A stretch of DNA of 64,000 nt, from assembly GCA_019056595.1 (NCBI GenBank), contig CP036163.1:2728001-2792000 (forward strand), in the 5' to 3' direction. The stretch is from Pectobacterium atrosepticum (GTDB lineage Bacteria; Pseudomonadota; Gammaproteobacteria; Enterobacterales; Enterobacteriaceae). The position numbers and the translations under genes are program-made. Shown here in pieces: positions 41,283 through 50,294 of this stretch. Positions within the stretch are counted from its first letter, which is position 1, and each line of letters begins with the position of its first letter. The notes under the pieces are model-generated. The model saw only the letters and a list, made by a program, of their open reading frames with translations. It was not told where the DNA came from and ran no database searches.

Positions 41283-42134
41283 TTATTTCAGCGTCGCTTT
41301 CACTACGGCTGATAACGGCGTCGTTGGGCGACCAATCAGTTGGCTCAGATGTTTACCACCATCAAACAGACCGCCTTTGGATGCACCGACGTCTGAATCC
41401 GCGATAATTTGCGCGAAAACATCAGGTAGACCGGCAGAAACCAGCGCGGCAGTGAATTCGGCTCCAGACAGGTTTTGATAACCGATAGATTTACCAGACT
41501 GTTTGCTAATCTCAGCCGCCAACTCTACCAGCGTGTAAGGCTCGTCACCGGCCAGTTCATAAACCTTGCCAGCCTGTCCTTCCTGCGTCAGTACCGCTAC
41601 TGCGGCAGCAGCGAAGTCTTCACGGGTGGCAGAAGTAATTTTTCCTTCACCTGCGCTACCGATAAACACACCGTGTTCCAACGCAGCAGGGATGCTGGCT
41701 GCATAGTTTTCGGTATACCAGCCGTTGCGCAGCAGGACATGTGGTAAACCAGAGTCTTTCAGCAACGCTTCCGTTTGGCGATGTTCTTCCGCCAGCGCCA
41801 AAGGTGATTTATCCGCGTGCAGCAAGCTGGTGTACGCTACCAGTTTAACTCCAGCTTTCACCGCGGCTTCAATCACATTACGGTGTTGTGCCGCACGTTG
41901 ACCTACCTCACTTGAAGAGATCAACAGCACCTTATCCACACCTTGCAGAGCAAAAGCCAGCGCCTCAGGTTGATTGTAATCCGCCGCTTTAACCTGCACG
42001 CCTTTTGCAGACAGATCGGCAACTTTATTCACATCACGCACCAGCGCCACGATATCGCTCGCCGGAACCTTCTCTAACAGTTGTGCTATGACTAAACGGC
42101 CCAGTTGGCCAGATGCACCAGTAATCGCAATCAT
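41283..42134 (-). CDS. qorB: NAD(P)H:quinone oxidoreductase QorB
   Basis: NmrA/atypical SDR-like quinone reductase of 283 residues, like E. coli YtfG/QorB. The nucleotide-binding start is MIAITGASGQLGRLVI, and LLISSSEVGQRAAQHRNVIEAA and SDVGASKGGLFD are characteristic. AGGAG lies 6 bases before the ATG. It is divergent from ytfH, its probable repressor, across 100 bases with a direct repeat. Confidence 0.94.
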   Translation of the reverse strand: MIAITGASGQLGRLVIAQLLEKVPASDIVALVRDVNKVADLSAKGVQVKAADYNQPEALAFALQGVDKVLLISSSEVGQRAAQHRNVIEAAVKAGVKLVAYTSLLHADKSPLALAEEHRQTEALLKDSGLPHVLLRNGWYTENYAASIPAALEHGVFIGSAGEGKITSATREDFAAAAVAVLTQEGQAGKVYELAGDEPYTLVELAAEISKQSGKSIGYQNLSGAEFTAALVSAGLPDVFAQIIADSDVGASKGGLFDGGKHLSQLIGRPTTPLSAVVKATLK

Positions 42135-42207
42135 CTCAAGCTCCTTTTATTAACCGTCTTTTATTAACAGACACTGGCTGGCATAATATCGCCAAAGCTA
42201 ACTTTAA

Positions 42208-42232
42208 GTAAGTACATACACAAAGGTAAGTA
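42208..42232. promoter_or_regulatory. Direct repeat in the qorB-ytfH intergenic region
   Basis: GTAAGTA occurs at 42208-42214 and again at 42226-42232, 18 bases apart, just before the ytfH start. HxlR regulators bind as dimers near their own genes, so this is a candidate site for YtfH. It is inference from position and repetition. Confidence 0.4.
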
Positions 42233-42234
42233 TA

Positions 42235-42654
42235 GTGAGTCAACCCAAAACGCCCATAGATTTGTTACCGCCCATACTGCCAACCGGCGATGTCTTAGCC
42301 GAGAAATGCCCGTCTCGCCAGATACTTAACCACGTGACCAGCCGCTGGGGTGTACTGATCCTGATTGCATTACTTGATGATACACATCGCTTCAGTCAAC
42401 TGCGTCGGCGGATTGGCGGCGTGAGCGAACGCATGCTGGCGCAGACCCTGCAATGGCTGGAAAGTGATGGTTTTGTCCTGCGAACAGCCTATCCGGTTGT
42501 CCCGCCGCATGTTGAATACAGCCTGACGCCATCAGGCAAAGAGGTTGGCGAGCGGGTGAAAGAGCTGGCGGTGTGGATTGAAGGGAATCTGGGTGACATT
42601 CTGGCGTCACAACAATCACGTGAAGAACAGTCAGCTAAACAACTCGCCTCCTGA
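42235..42654 (+). CDS. ytfH: HxlR-family regulator YtfH
   Basis: A 139-residue winged-helix regulator. It has the conserved cysteine in EKCPSRQIL and the HxlR core (SRWGVLILIALLDDTHRFSQLRRRIGGVSERMLAQTLQWLESDGFV). It begins with GTG at 42235, with AAAGG 8 bases upstream. It is divergent from qorB, as in E. coli (ytfG/ytfH), and HxlR proteins of this type often sense quinones or aldehydes through the cysteine. Confidence 0.92.
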   Translation: MSQPKTPIDLLPPILPTGDVLAEKCPSRQILNHVTSRWGVLILIALLDDTHRFSQLRRRIGGVSERMLAQTLQWLESDGFVLRTAYPVVPPHVEYSLTPSGKEVGERVKELAVWIEGNLGDILASQQSREEQSAKQLAS

Positions 42655-42770
42655 GCCACGGTTCTTGCTCCGGAAGAGATGAATTTGGGAAACAGGCGGT
42701 GATATCAGAGAGAATGGCTTTCCAACTCTCGCCATCAACCGCCATAACACGACAATGCGCCTTCAGTCGA

Positions 42771-43193
42771 TCACGACGATAAGTTGTCGATACCGATCAT
42801 TCTTCCATGCTCATTATGCCAAACACGCTGGATCTTATTGCGATTCAATTCCTGAACGAACCCATCGGATAAAGAAAAACTTCTGGCAACGCGTTTGGCA
42901 TCTAGCGCATCACCACGCGTCCTTTGTTCTTTTCTGGAACGATAGCGATATTGTTCCAGTTTTCCCCAGGCAATTAAGAGCGACGCGTTTACCAGGAATA
43001 TGCATAAATGTATCGATATAGTCCAACCCTCTGATGTAGAGAAAGACCGATCGGAAACGTAGCTATCCAAAAACGTACCGATAAACACCTCGGAAAATAA
43101 CCAAATAAATATTCCCCATCCACATAACGTCAGGAAAGAATCGATAAAGAGTGGAAACCAACGTCTTTCAGAAATGATTAAAGGTGAATGCAT
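42771..43193 (-). CDS. pgaD: PGA biosynthesis protein PgaD
   Basis: A small membrane protein of 140 residues with two hydrophobic segments near 15-40 and 60-80 and a basic cytosolic tail. It forms the c-di-GMP-responsive synthase with PgaC in E. coli. GAGG lies 7 bases upstream. It is the last gene of pgaABCD and is the least conserved, so it is called by position and layout more than by motif. Confidence 0.88.
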   Translation of the reverse strand: MHSPLIISERRWFPLFIDSFLTLCGWGIFIWLFSEVFIGTFLDSYVSDRSFSTSEGWTISIHLCIFLVNASLLIAWGKLEQYRYRSRKEQRTRGDALDAKRVARSFSLSDGFVQELNRNKIQRVWHNEHGRMIGIDNLSS

Positions 43194-43196
43194 AAT

Positions 43197-44525
43197 TTAT
43201 CCTCTTTCAATACCACGATCTGGACTTTCCCAACGCGCTCGCTTTTTGCGGGAACGCAGCATGACCTTTGGAAAACTGACTAGGCTGGTAAAGAGGCTCA
43301 ATGTCCAATACACCATGGGATACCAGATAACCCAGAACAGATATTTACCAATATCTTTCTCATAACGTCGTTCAATCAACATACTGACTGCAAACTGGAT
43401 TAAACAGACAACCCCTATCATCATGCCGGTAAACGCGGGAGGAAAGAGCGTTTCCACCCGAATCTCCTCAGGCAGTTCTATTAAAAAACCTAATAAATAC
43501 AGTAAGACGCTTACGGCATAGGTGAAGGCCCATAATATCGAAATAGAATATTCGAGGAACAAGGGCCACATTCGGCGATAGCGCCATGACCATAAATGAC
43601 GGAAGTTTTTTAAAAAGACCTCAGCACCGCCTTGCGCCCAACGTAGCCGCTGCTTCCACAAGCCAGAGAGCTTTTCCGGCATCAAAATCCAACACAGTGC
43701 TCGTGGCTCAAAAAATATCGTCCAATGGCGCAATTGAAGCTTCCAGCTAATATCGATATCTTCCGTGATCATATCGGGGCTCCAGTAGCCAACCTCTGCT
43801 AGCGCACTGCGACGAAAAGCGGCAATGACGCCAGAAACCGTGAAAACTTTGCCATGAACCCGCTGTGTGCGTTTGATCAAACCAATAATTGAGGAGAATT
43901 CACCTACCTGAATGCGACCAATCAGCGTCGAGCGCGTTCTTATCCTTGGGTTTCCCGTTACTGCACCGACCCGCGGATTATTGATCAATGGATTGATCAA
44001 ATAGGCGACAGCATCGGGATCGAGAAGCGCATCACCATCAATACACACCAGCAGATCGCTCTTGGCCGCCGCACATGCCGCTTGAAGCGCCAACGCTTTG
44101 CCCTGATTATGCGCAAGATGAATGACTCTAAGTTTGTCATATTGCTCCGCCAACCGATTGAGCTCGTCTCCCGTATCATCATTGGAACCATCATTCACAG
44201 CAATGACTTCAATATGGGTATAACGTTGTGCTAATGCCGCCTCAATGGTTTCGCGCACATTAGGCCCTTCGTTATAGCAAGGGATCAGGATTGACACTAA
44301 CGGGCGTCCGGTTGGCTCATCGGGTATCACCCCGTCTCCCCAACGCCAATGCCGTTCGTAGTGAAACCAGAAATACAGTCCTCCCGTTATCCATAGCCCA
44401 GACATAAACAAAGGCCAGAAAAAGGTAAAGTTGAGAACGACATCCCCCGTAAAGGAGAACATCATGCCAAAAGGGATGCCGAGCATCAGACATAATATTA
44501 AGGACGCTAAAATTCTCTCGATCAT
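43197..44525 (-). CDS. pgaC: Poly-beta-1,6-N-acetyl-D-glucosamine synthase PgaC
   Basis: GT2 glycosyltransferase of the inner membrane, 442 residues, one more than E. coli. Membrane segments flank a catalytic domain with NDGS near 111, DGD at 163-165, TEDID with D256 and QRLRW at 292-296, the processive GT2 signature. The ATG at 44540 is in frame, but the ATG at 44525 overlaps the pgaB stop (ATGA) and aligns with the E. coli start. It polymerises UDP-GlcNAc to PGA. Confidence 0.95.
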   Translation of the reverse strand: MIERILASLILCLMLGIPFGMMFSFTGDVVLNFTFFWPLFMSGLWITGGLYFWFHYERHWRWGDGVIPDEPTGRPLVSILIPCYNEGPNVRETIEAALAQRYTHIEVIAVNDGSNDDTGDELNRLAEQYDKLRVIHLAHNQGKALALQAACAAAKSDLLVCIDGDALLDPDAVAYLINPLINNPRVGAVTGNPRIRTRSTLIGRIQVGEFSSIIGLIKRTQRVHGKVFTVSGVIAAFRRSALAEVGYWSPDMITEDIDISWKLQLRHWTIFFEPRALCWILMPEKLSGLWKQRLRWAQGGAEVFLKNFRHLWSWRYRRMWPLFLEYSISILWAFTYAVSVLLYLLGFLIELPEEIRVETLFPPAFTGMMIGVVCLIQFAVSMLIERRYEKDIGKYLFWVIWYPMVYWTLSLFTSLVSFPKVMLRSRKKRARWESPDRGIERG

Positions 44526-46537
44526 GGCAGTGGGTACCATTCTGATGAAATCATGGGACGGATGCCTTCCAACTCAGGCGTATTGTTAAGAAAATCATCC
44601 GGATAATAACCGTAACTTTTTGCACCATTCAGTTGCAGCACCCTCATCCATTCAGCCAATTGCTCGGTGTCTAACCAGGGTTCTCCTGGAACACGCCAAT
44701 CCCTTGCCTGAAGTTCAAACACGGTTTTATCCAACGCACCGGGACGACGAGCCACTTCTTGTACCAGCTTTTGCAACCACGCATTGCTGTCCTTAGACGC
44801 GACGTTTTCCATCAATGGCATCGCCATGGGGGCAACCCAATCATAAGCGGCAAGGAAATCATCCAGATTTTGGGAGAACCATGCTTCACTTTCCGGTTCA
44901 ATAATCGGTAATGCGAAAATGTTGCGCGCGGTCTGAACTTGCGGACCACGGATCTCATGCACACGAGCGGCCAGTTCGAGCGTAAAGTCAGTTAACGCCT
45001 TACTTTTAAACCGCATCCAGCGTGCAGTCAGTTGGGGGTCGCGACGAATACTGGCGATCGCGTTGGGGAATCCGGCCTTTTGGTAGGCTTGCATCGCCAG
45101 ATGGCCTGCATCTTCATCATCTGCAAGTACGGCATCGTCATGGAATAAGATGCCATTGAACATGGTGTAAGCAGAAAGATCCTCATAAATATCAGTAACT
45201 CGTCTTCTGGCTTCCGCATCCCATAGAGATAAACGTCTATATTGGCTACGGCTGACACTACGTTGACCGCTCTCACTGTCGATCCGCTCTACGAACGGTA
45301 ATGTCTTATCATCCATATCAAAAGCCAGAACCGGCATCCATGCGTAAACACGGACTTTTGCCCGAGATGCCAACTGCCAGGCTACATGATTGAATAAATC
45401 CTCTCGAACAGGCATCCAGCGATTAGGGAAATACAATGACTCGATGTTGCCATCACCATTCGGATCGGAGAAAGCCTGAAGATAAACGGTGTTAATACGT
45501 AAGTCGGCAATACGTTGAATTAATACATCCATATTGCGGGACTGCTGGGTTTTATCGGCGTCATAAACATAATCCAGATCGATATGTGCGACCCGTATAG
45601 TCTCAGGTTCTCGGGCATGGCTGACCATCAGTGCGAACCGTTGCACATCTGGATTATTGTTAATCAGTATGCGAGGAACATTATACGGTGAGTCAGTTGA
45701 CGCAGGCCCACTTCCAAGCGTTAGCGCTAGTTGATAGCCGCGCTGCTTAACAATGCTTAGCGCGTCCCCACCCACAGCACCATAGGGCCAGACCCAAACC
45801 CGAGGCTTTTTCCCTGTCGCGTCAACGATCCTTTTAGTAATGAGGTCCGTATCATGCGCAAAACGTTGACGATACTCATCCCGCGTTTCGTATCGCTTAT
45901 CCTCTGGGAAATAAAGGCGAGTGGAAGCGGCCGGTTCCATATTCCCCTGAGGGTTTGCCAGAATCCCTTTATGTAAGTCATAGGTATGTGCCCCAATTTC
46001 TATCAGGCCAGATTGCGCCATTTCACTGACTTGCTGCCAGGTAAGGAAATGGTTGCGAGGTAATTGAACGCCACTAAAGTCCACCGGCTGGTTTTCTGGC
46101 GTATCCAGCCAGCGCCCAACGGGTGCCAATACAGCTGGCCAGCCATAGGCTTTCAGAAGAGGGTAAACGCGATGATAAAAACTGCTGTAACCATCATCAA
46201 ATGTCAGTAACACTGCCCTGTCCGGTAGCGGTTTACCCCCAGAGCCAGCAGCCAGAATGTCATCAACGGATATCGGGTGATAACCGTTTTCCCTCAACCA
46301 GGCAAAATGTTCATTCAGTGCGCTGGTGCGTACCGCCATAAAACGTTGATCGGCACCCTCATCGGCAACATCGTGATAGGCAATAACAATATATTGATTG
46401 GTTTTCCACGGTTGCTCCTTGACCAAAATAGGACGGTCTGCTGGAGAGAGATATTTCACGTCAACGGGATGTGCGCAGGCAGTGATCATTAAAACCCCCA
46501 GCATCATCACAAAATTTCGTAATCGTATGAATAACAT
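44522..46537 (-). CDS. pgaB: PGA N-deacetylase PgaB
   Basis: Outer-membrane lipoprotein of 671 residues that partly deacetylates PGA for export. The lipobox ends at C21 (ITAC). The polysaccharide deacetylase domain has H55, and D114 and D115 in TFDDG. The C-terminal half is the GH153-type domain. GGGGGA lies 5 bases before the ATG at 46537. An upstream TTG at 46552 is not needed. It overlaps pgaC. Confidence 0.95.
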   Translation of the reverse strand: MLFIRLRNFVMMLGVLMITACAHPVDVKYLSPADRPILVKEQPWKTNQYIVIAYHDVADEGADQRFMAVRTSALNEHFAWLRENGYHPISVDDILAAGSGGKPLPDRAVLLTFDDGYSSFYHRVYPLLKAYGWPAVLAPVGRWLDTPENQPVDFSGVQLPRNHFLTWQQVSEMAQSGLIEIGAHTYDLHKGILANPQGNMEPAASTRLYFPEDKRYETRDEYRQRFAHDTDLITKRIVDATGKKPRVWVWPYGAVGGDALSIVKQRGYQLALTLGSGPASTDSPYNVPRILINNNPDVQRFALMVSHAREPETIRVAHIDLDYVYDADKTQQSRNMDVLIQRIADLRINTVYLQAFSDPNGDGNIESLYFPNRWMPVREDLFNHVAWQLASRAKVRVYAWMPVLAFDMDDKTLPFVERIDSESGQRSVSRSQYRRLSLWDAEARRRVTDIYEDLSAYTMFNGILFHDDAVLADDEDAGHLAMQAYQKAGFPNAIASIRRDPQLTARWMRFKSKALTDFTLELAARVHEIRGPQVQTARNIFALPIIEPESEAWFSQNLDDFLAAYDWVAPMAMPLMENVASKDSNAWLQKLVQEVARRPGALDKTVFELQARDWRVPGEPWLDTEQLAEWMRVLQLNGAKSYGYYPDDFLNNTPELEGIRPMISSEWYPLP

Positions 46538-46548
46538 GATCTTCCCCC

Positions 46549-49011
46549 TCAAAATCGATAATTCAAATCGAAAGCCAGCGACACATTTTGCTCCCGCTTG
46601 CCATCGTAAGGCCGCTTATCCCACTGAACGCTCGCCCCCATATCCAGTACGTCATTCCACCGTACCCGTTGCCCATACCCGAGCGTGGTGATAGCCCCAG
46701 CGGACTCGCCTCTTTGCCAGTAACGCCCGACCCCCACATTGATCTCTTGATGCCACTCCGTCTGGTAATGTCGATAAAGCAAGTGATCGATGGCTAAAGC
46801 GGGTAGCACAGCTACATAACTCTGCGGGTTGTAATACGAGGTGTTCTGTTTACTGTTTGATCCCAAACTTAGCGACGGGGTGAAATCTATGGCTAAAGTC
46901 GGTGATGAAAAAATTCGTTCTTGCCCACTCAGTCCGTACTCCTGACGTCTGTTACCATCAGAAAACCACCCGTTCGATAGATCTGCTTGCCATGAACGCC
47001 GTTCACTTTGCCGCCAGCGGACATACCCTCCACCGCCATTCGCCGTTACGCCATTTTTAAGTGCCTGTAGCGGTGTGCTGCGCATTAGCCGTTCGGCATT
47101 AAGGCCGACACGCCAAAAATCATTAACATCACGCCGATAGGAGAAACGCCCACCGATATCAGAGCCAAATCCAAAATTTCGGTGTGAAAGCTCAGCCTCA
47201 ACCCAATGATCACGGTCGGTAAATTCCACACCGCCGCGAATACTGCGATTAATGGCGCGTCCGTCACTGAAATCACTTTGATTAAAAGCGCCCCCAGAGA
47301 ACACTCGCCAATGGTCGGCAAAGGGTGGGCTATAGAGCACGGCATCAATATCCGTGTCGTTCATTCCCTTGGCAGGACTGTCAGACTTGAGGCCCTGAGT
47401 ACCCGCAACACGCAGCTCCGCCATGTGATGTACCTGGCGCAAACGCGCTAATCGTTTCACTGAGAAATCTTCCGGATAGCGAGCTACCGTATCGTCAGTC
47501 AACTGCTCAAGCTGGCGCCATTCCTGCAATTCCAAGGCCGTAAGCCCTTGCTGGGTTTCCAATCGGAAGAATGTCGGTTCCAGCAACTCTGCTCGCTTTA
47601 ATAACGCTTCGGCACGACGTGGCCACCCTCTGGTTAGATAAACCCCCGCCAAACGTAAGTTTAGATCTTGGTTTCCCGGCCCACTAAAGGCCAGACGTTC
47701 CGCCAGTCGTTGCGCAGCCGGAAGGTCGTTATGGGAAATCAGCGACTGTATACGCAGGTATTTGATGTCAATCCAATCGTCGTTAGGTATGAATGTTGGT
47801 AAACCATAAACACTTTTTTGATAAGGTGTTTTTTCTCCAGCCTGAACTGACAACTGTGTTGCTTGTTCAATTTTCTCACTCTCCAAAATGCTGTAGAAAA
47901 AATCGCCTTGCAGCGCTACCCGAGAGTGTTGAGAAGGCTCTTTTTGTATTACCGCACTGAGAATTTGCTCTGCTTTCTCCGGCTGCTTCGAATAAAGATA
48001 AGCAGAAGCGACCCAGCGCCGAGCATAAATGGGTATCTCCCCTTCTTTGAGAAGTGATTGGTATTCCGAAATAACCTCTTCCATGCGATAGCGAACAAGC
48101 AATGCACCTAACCGATCAATTCGAGCCTGACGATAGCTGGCTTTTGCCGATGGAAGCCTTCGCCATTGAGTCATCAAGATGTCATAACGTGCCAACGCGC
48201 GATCCGCCACAACGAAGCGTTCGTTTTCCGTTGTCGACGTGATAAACGCAAGACGAACCCACTCAGCCGCCCGCCCCAGCTCTCGCTGGCGTTGCGTTTC
48301 ATCAATATGGAAGCTGTAAGGTTTGCCGTTTTCCAGGGCTGTTAACGCAGGTGCGCTAATTTTATTATTGGAGAGAATGTCGCTGTATTCATAAAACAGC
48401 GCTTTATCTTGTGGCGCATGGCGCATGGCTTGAATGATAGAAAAGAGGGAGTCAGTATGCTTTCCCGCAATGCGTTGCACCCACGCTAATTCACGCCAAT
48501 GGTTTGCCGTTGGCTCCTGCTTAACGCGAGACTCAGCGAGTTCCAGCGCTCTTTTTGTCTGTCCGGCATCCGCGAGGGTGAGTATCAAACCACTACGTGC
48601 ATCGTCATCCCGTGGGGAGCGTTGCAAAACCCGGCTCCATAATTCCACTGACAACGGCCACTGCCGGAGATTACGGTAGGATTTGGCCGCCGCCCTCAAG
48701 GCAGGATCGGGCAATGACATCGCTGGCGAATAGGTTTCCCAAATTCGTCTCACTTCAGCATCCTTTCCCGCCCAACCGTTAACTAGCAGCCAGTCGGTCA
48801 CCTCGGCAGCGGTCAGTACGCGATTTCTGGATTGCCCATCAAGCCATGACGTCGCCGCGGAGATATCGCCCTGCCGGGCGTTGATGATTAATGTGTCGTA
48901 ACGAGATTCTGCCGCCACTACGCCGCCAGAAATGGAAAAATAAACTAATGATTTAAGTAAGTTAAACAATATTGGATTGAGTCTGCTTGAATGAGAATTA
49001 ACAAAACTCAT
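46549..49011 (-). CDS. pgaA: PGA outer-membrane export porin PgaA
   Basis: An 820-residue outer-membrane protein. The N-terminal half is made of TPR-like helical repeats that guide PGA, and the C-terminal 300 residues form a beta-barrel ending in Phe, the outer-membrane signature. The ATG at 49011 has GGAG 8 bases upstream and precedes a signal-like N-terminus; an in-frame ATG at 49047 is an alternative. A short frame upstream overlaps the start. It is the first gene of pgaABCD. Confidence 0.94.
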   Translation of the reverse strand: MSFVNSHSSRLNPILFNLLKSLVYFSISGGVVAAESRYDTLIINARQGDISAATSWLDGQSRNRVLTAAEVTDWLLVNGWAGKDAEVRRIWETYSPAMSLPDPALRAAAKSYRNLRQWPLSVELWSRVLQRSPRDDDARSGLILTLADAGQTKRALELAESRVKQEPTANHWRELAWVQRIAGKHTDSLFSIIQAMRHAPQDKALFYEYSDILSNNKISAPALTALENGKPYSFHIDETQRQRELGRAAEWVRLAFITSTTENERFVVADRALARYDILMTQWRRLPSAKASYRQARIDRLGALLVRYRMEEVISEYQSLLKEGEIPIYARRWVASAYLYSKQPEKAEQILSAVIQKEPSQHSRVALQGDFFYSILESEKIEQATQLSVQAGEKTPYQKSVYGLPTFIPNDDWIDIKYLRIQSLISHNDLPAAQRLAERLAFSGPGNQDLNLRLAGVYLTRGWPRRAEALLKRAELLEPTFFRLETQQGLTALELQEWRQLEQLTDDTVARYPEDFSVKRLARLRQVHHMAELRVAGTQGLKSDSPAKGMNDTDIDAVLYSPPFADHWRVFSGGAFNQSDFSDGRAINRSIRGGVEFTDRDHWVEAELSHRNFGFGSDIGGRFSYRRDVNDFWRVGLNAERLMRSTPLQALKNGVTANGGGGYVRWRQSERRSWQADLSNGWFSDGNRRQEYGLSGQERIFSSPTLAIDFTPSLSLGSNSKQNTSYYNPQSYVAVLPALAIDHLLYRHYQTEWHQEINVGVGRYWQRGESAGAITTLGYGQRVRWNDVLDMGASVQWDKRPYDGKREQNVSLAFDLNYRF

Positions 49012-49076
49012 CGCTGAATCTCCCCACCAGTGATGACAGGATGACATTCAAATACATCGTTGAACGCTGGTTTCAT
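49008..49076 (-). CDS. Possible 22-codon leader frame coupled to pgaA
   Basis: ATG at 49076 with GAGG about 8-9 bases upstream opens a 22-codon frame whose TGA overlaps the pgaA ATG (ATGA). Translation of this frame would carry ribosomes to the pgaA start. No function is known for such a peptide. It is an observation from the sequence, and it could be chance. Confidence 0.35.
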   Translation of the reverse strand: MKPAFNDVFECHPVITGGEIQR

Positions 49077-49175
49077 GACTTAACACCTCTAATCGAGTCT
49101 AAACGCGGCATGCAGCTATCCCTCCCATGATTCGAAGTCAGAGATAGACGCTAAGGCCAGTTTGGCGCATAATAA

Positions 49176-49214
49176 TGCATATAGTTTTTTTATCAATATA
49201 ATTTTTATACGCAT
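49176..49214. promoter_or_regulatory. Imperfect dyad at the WYL regulator promoter
   Basis: ATGCATATA at 49176-49184 and TATACGCAT at 49206-49214 pair with one mismatch around a TATAAT at 49197-49202. The second arm touches the ATG at 49215. This is where a BrxR-like autorepressor would bind. The -10 so close to the ATG suggests a very short leader. Confidence 0.45.
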
Positions 49215-50099
49215 ATGACTAAAACTTCAGTGACAGGTTCAGAACCGGTAGTTAAAGGGCGCAGTTGGGGACTGGAACGTCGGCTTCAATTCATCGACTT
49301 TCGGTTACGGTGGAATGGGCACATAAATCGTACAGATCTAACGTCTTTTTTTGGGTTATCGATCCCTCAGGCGTCGCTCGACATCGCTAAATATCTTGAG
49401 ATCGCACCCTATAATCTGGTCTACGATCGACGTACCAAAACTTACACGGCTACGCCAACATTCTCTGCTGTCTACCCACAGAATTCAGCCCAGCGCTATT
49501 TAGCAGAATTATTGGCCATGAAGACGGGCGTACTTGAAGCGGATGCCAGTTTCATCGAATCTGCTCCAGAAGTGTGCTGGGTTCATATCCCGCTCAACAC
49601 CTACAATGAACAGGTTGTTGAGGTCATAGTCAGAGCGATTCGTGAAAAAAAGGCAGTGAGCATCTGCTATCAATCCTCATCATCAATGGATCACTCGCCA
49701 CGGCTCATTTCCCCACACGCTTTAGGCAATGATGGATTACGGTGGCGAGTACGCGCTTATTGCCATGTTAAGCAGCAGTTTAATGACTTCATTCTTACGC
49801 GAATCCTCAACATTGAAGGTAGCGAAGCCTCGACAATCGATCCCGCTAGCGATTATTCATGGCACACCCATGTTCAGTTAATGTTGAAGCCTAATGACGA
49901 ACTGCCTCAGGCACACCAACGTGCATTGGAATTAGAATATGGTATGACCCATGGCGAGTTGAATTTATCCTGCCGTCTGGCATGTTTACATGAAACCCTC
50001 GGACGATTTCACATCAGCCTGACAGATGAAAATAACAAACAACATCAGCCGTTTATATTAATAAATAAGAAAGACGTTCAGGCATTTCTGGGGGAATGA
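49215..50099 (+). CDS. WYL-domain transcription regulator, BrxR/CapW-like
   Basis: A 294-residue protein with an N-terminal winged helix (RLQFIDFRLRWNGHINRTDLTSFFGLSIPQASLDIAKYLE region, about 24-65), a WYL domain (VSICYQSSSS, SPRLISPHALGNDGLRWRVRAYC) and a C-terminal WCX-like part. This architecture and the wording of both motifs resemble BrxR/CapW regulators, which usually sit in front of phage-defence genes. Here it is divergent from pgaA. No strong ribosome site is seen and the transcript may be nearly leaderless. Its target may be itself, pga, or the cyclase behind it. Confidence 0.82.
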   Translation: MTKTSVTGSEPVVKGRSWGLERRLQFIDFRLRWNGHINRTDLTSFFGLSIPQASLDIAKYLEIAPYNLVYDRRTKTYTATPTFSAVYPQNSAQRYLAELLAMKTGVLEADASFIESAPEVCWVHIPLNTYNEQVVEVIVRAIREKKAVSICYQSSSSMDHSPRLISPHALGNDGLRWRVRAYCHVKQQFNDFILTRILNIEGSEASTIDPASDYSWHTHVQLMLKPNDELPQAHQRALELEYGMTHGELNLSCRLACLHETLGRFHISLTDENNKQHQPFILINKKDVQAFLGE

Positions 50100-50294
50100 C
50101 TCACACACCCATCACTGATATTCATGTCTCTGCGGGATAAGACGGTGCAAGGTTACGGCTAAGTGAATCGCATATTGGTTTCACTTTTCGCCCTTGCATC
50201 AGAATTATCATAAAATGATGTAAGATAAGAAGGTATTTAAGTGTGATTATGATACAAAATTGATGCAGGCCAAATAGGCTAACCGGGGAAAAAA

